In this document: piece by piece, positions 51,755 through 53,396 of the stretch
Position numbering within the stretch: the stretch's first letter is position 1
How the letters are laid out: every line of letters starts with the position of its first letter
NCBI RefSeq assembly: GCF_024655565.1
Contig: NZ_JANKOF010000026.1
Location: 1-53,396 of the forward strand
DNA length: 53,396 bases
Direction: 5' to 3'
Source: Nitratireductor sp. ZSWI3
GTDB taxonomy: Bacteria; Pseudomonadota; Alphaproteobacteria; Rhizobiales; Rhizobiaceae
Program-made: the position numbers and the translations under genes
Notes under the pieces: generated by a model
Told to the model about the DNA's origin: nothing
What the model saw: the letters and a program-made list of their open reading frames with translations, nothing else
Database searches by the model: none

Positions 51755-52897
51755 TTAACCTCCGCCATTTTCGAATACGAGATCCCGCGTCACGATGATC
51801 CTGACCGGGAAGCCGGGCCGGATGGTCAACGTGGGCGCGACCTGCAACTGGCGCTCGACGATCTGCTGGCCGGCCTGGTTGACGGTGTCCTGCGCGCCGT
51901 CGCGGATGGCGCGGATCAGACGGTCTTCATCGCTGATCGCCAACTCTGTGCCGACCGCAAGCAGGGTCGAGAGACCCGCTGCCTTCAGCAGATCCCACCA
52001 GTGATAGTCAACGCCATCCTCGAGTCCGGCATAGCCCGACATATCGGCACCTGGCAGGCGCTCCAGAACGATGGAACGGCCGCCCGGCAGGATCAGGCGG
52101 TTCCACACCAGAAGCACCCTGCGCTGCCCGAAGGTCACGCCGTCATCATATTGGCCGATGATGCGGGTGCCCTGGGGGATCAGGAGCAGCGAGCCGGTCG
52201 GGCTGTCATATACGTTCTCCGTCACCTGCGCGGTAATCTGCCCGGGAAGGTCCGATCGGACGCCGGTGATGAGTGCTGCCGGAATCACCGACCCGGCCTG
52301 AAGAATATAGGGCGAGGCAGGGGGCGTGACGCGATCGGGCGCGACCGTCTGCCGATCCACCGGACCATTGAGAAACGCCGTGTGCCGATTCTGGCCGGCC
52401 GCGTCCTGCTGCTGTCCGCCGAGACCGTCCAGGCCGGGCATGGCCGATACCTGCGTCGCGCTGGGACGTGCGCCGGACTGGAAGAACACATTGCTGAGCC
52501 GCGCAGCCTCTTCCTCGGCGCGGCGGCGCTCTTCTTCCGGATCGACAGCTGGTGTCCTGATCGCAGGCGCGGCCACCGGCTGGCCCCGGTTCTGCGCGTC
52601 GAGGATCGGGCGGCCGAGGTCACCCGGCAGCGCCGGGCCGAGAACCGGTCCGGTATAGTCGGACGGCAGGCCCGCAAGCCCGTCCGCCGTGGGCCGGTTC
52701 TCCGTCGAATAGAGTTCCTCTCCTTCCGTTTCCGCGTCTCGGGTCTGGAGGGCGTAGATCAGCGCGCCGCCGATGCCGAGCAGCGCGATCGCGCCGACGC
52801 CGGCGATCATCTTGCGGGACAGCCGCGTGACGCGCGGCGGGTCGGCGCGCAGCCGCATCGGGGCCGCGGTGTCCGTGGTGGTGCTGGTGCCTGTCAA
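51755..52897 (-). CDS. trbI: Conjugal transfer protein TrbI (VirB10-like)
   Basis: This 380-residue protein has a short cytoplasmic N-terminus, one membrane segment (MIAGVGAIALLGIGGALIYA, residues 30-49), a Pro/Arg-rich periplasmic linker and a C-terminal VirB10-type barrel domain. That domain includes ILQAGSVIPAALITGVRSDL near residue 200 and LLLIPQGTRIIGQYDDG near residue 238. TrbI spans inner and outer membrane in the mating-pair channel. A TTG start with GGAGGATC 9 bases upstream overlaps the trbG stop and fits best; an ATG 13 codons later is the alternative. Confidence 0.92.
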   Translation of the reverse strand: MTGTSTTTDTAAPMRLRADPPRVTRLSRKMIAGVGAIALLGIGGALIYALQTRDAETEGEELYSTENRPTADGLAGLPSDYTGPVLGPALPGDLGRPILDAQNRGQPVAAPAIRTPAVDPEEERRRAEEEAARLSNVFFQSGARPSATQVSAMPGLDGLGGQQQDAAGQNRHTAFLNGPVDRQTVAPDRVTPPASPYILQAGSVIPAALITGVRSDLPGQITAQVTENVYDSPTGSLLLIPQGTRIIGQYDDGVTFGQRRVLLVWNRLILPGGRSIVLERLPGADMSGYAGLEDGVDYHWWDLLKAAGLSTLLAVGTELAISDEDRLIRAIRDGAQDTVNQAGQQIVERQLQVAPTLTIRPGFPVRIIVTRDLVFENGGG

Positions 52898-53396
52898 GAC
52901 GGCGATCCTCCGGTGGCGCTGGCAGGCCGCGCGTCGGCCGCCTGCCTCTGCTCGACACGGACAATCCTGACGGTCTGCTGTCGGTCGCCGCTGCCAAGGC
53001 GCAGCTCTGCGGCGCCGAACAGGCGGTCCACGATCAGGATGTTCTGGTGAATGCGGCTGTTGACGATCTGCGGCTCGCCGTCCGATCCGAGCACGAAGAT
53101 CGGCGGCATCTCGCCCTGCACGATGCCGCGCGGGAAGACGACATAGACGCGGCGGCCATCGTCGAAGACGGAGATGGGCCGCCAGGGCGGGCTGTCGCCG
53201 GTAAGGCCATAGCGATAGTTCCGTACCGCCTGGGCCGGGATGATCGGCGCGGCCGGAGCGGTCTGGCGCTGACCGGCAGGCGGCGCGGGATAGGCCCAGG
53301 CCACGGCCGGCATGTAGAGCATTTCCCGCGCGCGCAGCTCGATCATGTAGATGCGGCGGTCGGTGGTGATGATGAGATTGGTCGAGATGTCCGGTC
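52894..53396 (-). CDS. trbG: Conjugal transfer protein TrbG (VirB9-like), C-terminal part, cut by window edge
   Basis: The last 167 or so codons of a VirB9/TrbG protein are visible, and the frame is open at the right edge of the window. The segment NLIITTDRRIYMIELRAR is the beginning of the conserved C-terminal region, and YGLTGDSPPWRPISVFDDG and YVVFPRGIVQGEMPPIFVLG are its later strands. TrbG forms the outer-membrane ring of the mating channel with TrbI and TrbF. It overlaps trbI by four bases, so the trb genes form a coupled operon. Confidence 0.93.
   Translation of the reverse strand, partial: PDISTNLIITTDRRIYMIELRAREMLYMPAVAWAYPAPPAGQRQTAPAAPIIPAQAVRNYRYGLTGDSPPWRPISVFDDGRRVYVVFPRGIVQGEMPPIFVLGSDGEPQIVNSRIHQNILIVDRLFGAAELRLGSGDRQQTVRIVRVEQRQAADARPASATGGSPS

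Noticed and set aside
23260-53396. Prophage
   Set aside because: No capsid, tail, terminase or lysis genes are visible; the mobile functions are a recombinase and conjugation genes.

Overview
The window looks like a chromosomal segment from an alphaproteobacterium of the order Rhizobiales (Hyphomicrobiales), probably Rhizobiaceae or Phyllobacteriaceae. The evidence is a CtrA cell-cycle cluster (eipA, chpT, an orphan receiver, ctrA, fliJ-like, sciP), a choXWV choline transporter, high GC, GANTC-rich cell-cycle promoters, and 107-bp two-palindrome repeats like the Rhizobium intergenic mosaic elements. The species cannot be named from this sequence.

Bases 1-23,300 look like core chromosome. From left to right they hold: a DUF559 nuclease-like gene packed between palindromic repeats; a three-gene leftward module of unknown function (coiled-coil protein, 382-aa protein, AAA ATPase); a divergent LysR/YeiH pair; thymidine kinase; the choline ABC transporter choXWV; a short-chain dehydrogenase with a CaiB-type CoA-transferase; a HugZ-like protein overlapping a SpoU-type RNA methyltransferase; a membrane-anchored coiled-coil protein; the cell-cycle/envelope cluster; mnmA; a Gfo/Idh/MocA oxidoreductase; and an elongator tRNA-Met with a clear promoter.

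From the 3' half of tRNA-Met to the right edge the sequence looks like an integrated element. A large serine recombinase reads leftward and its stop codon lies inside the tRNA anticodon loop, as expected of an integrase sitting at its tRNA attachment site. At the right edge the last genes of a trb-type conjugation operon (trbG, trbI, DUF2274) read leftward. The 26 kb between them would then be cargo. I infer an integrative and conjugative element (ICE) whose other end lies outside the window.

The cargo is metabolic and resistance genes. It contains: two regulators (LysR, AraC-GyrI) with an amidase; OsmC; a DUF1579-like protein; an AraC-cupin regulator; a LysE exporter; an AAC(3)-II-like aminoglycoside acetyltransferase overlapping a serine hydrolase; a MarR regulator divergent from a second amidase; a long operon of an HpaBC-type two-component flavin hydroxylase, a complete branched-chain-type ABC importer, a DUF4286-like protein and a DUF3830 protein; an IS21-family scar; an MFS transporter; a GlxA-type regulator divergent from a SnoaL/flavin-reductase-like pair; an NmrA/DUF1772 pair; a PaaI-type thioesterase; and a secreted proline-iminopeptidase-like hydrolase. 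The MarR-amidase-hydroxylase-importer block reads as a coherent system for taking up, deacylating and hydroxylating an aromatic amide or a related phenolic compound. The substrate cannot be read from the sequence.
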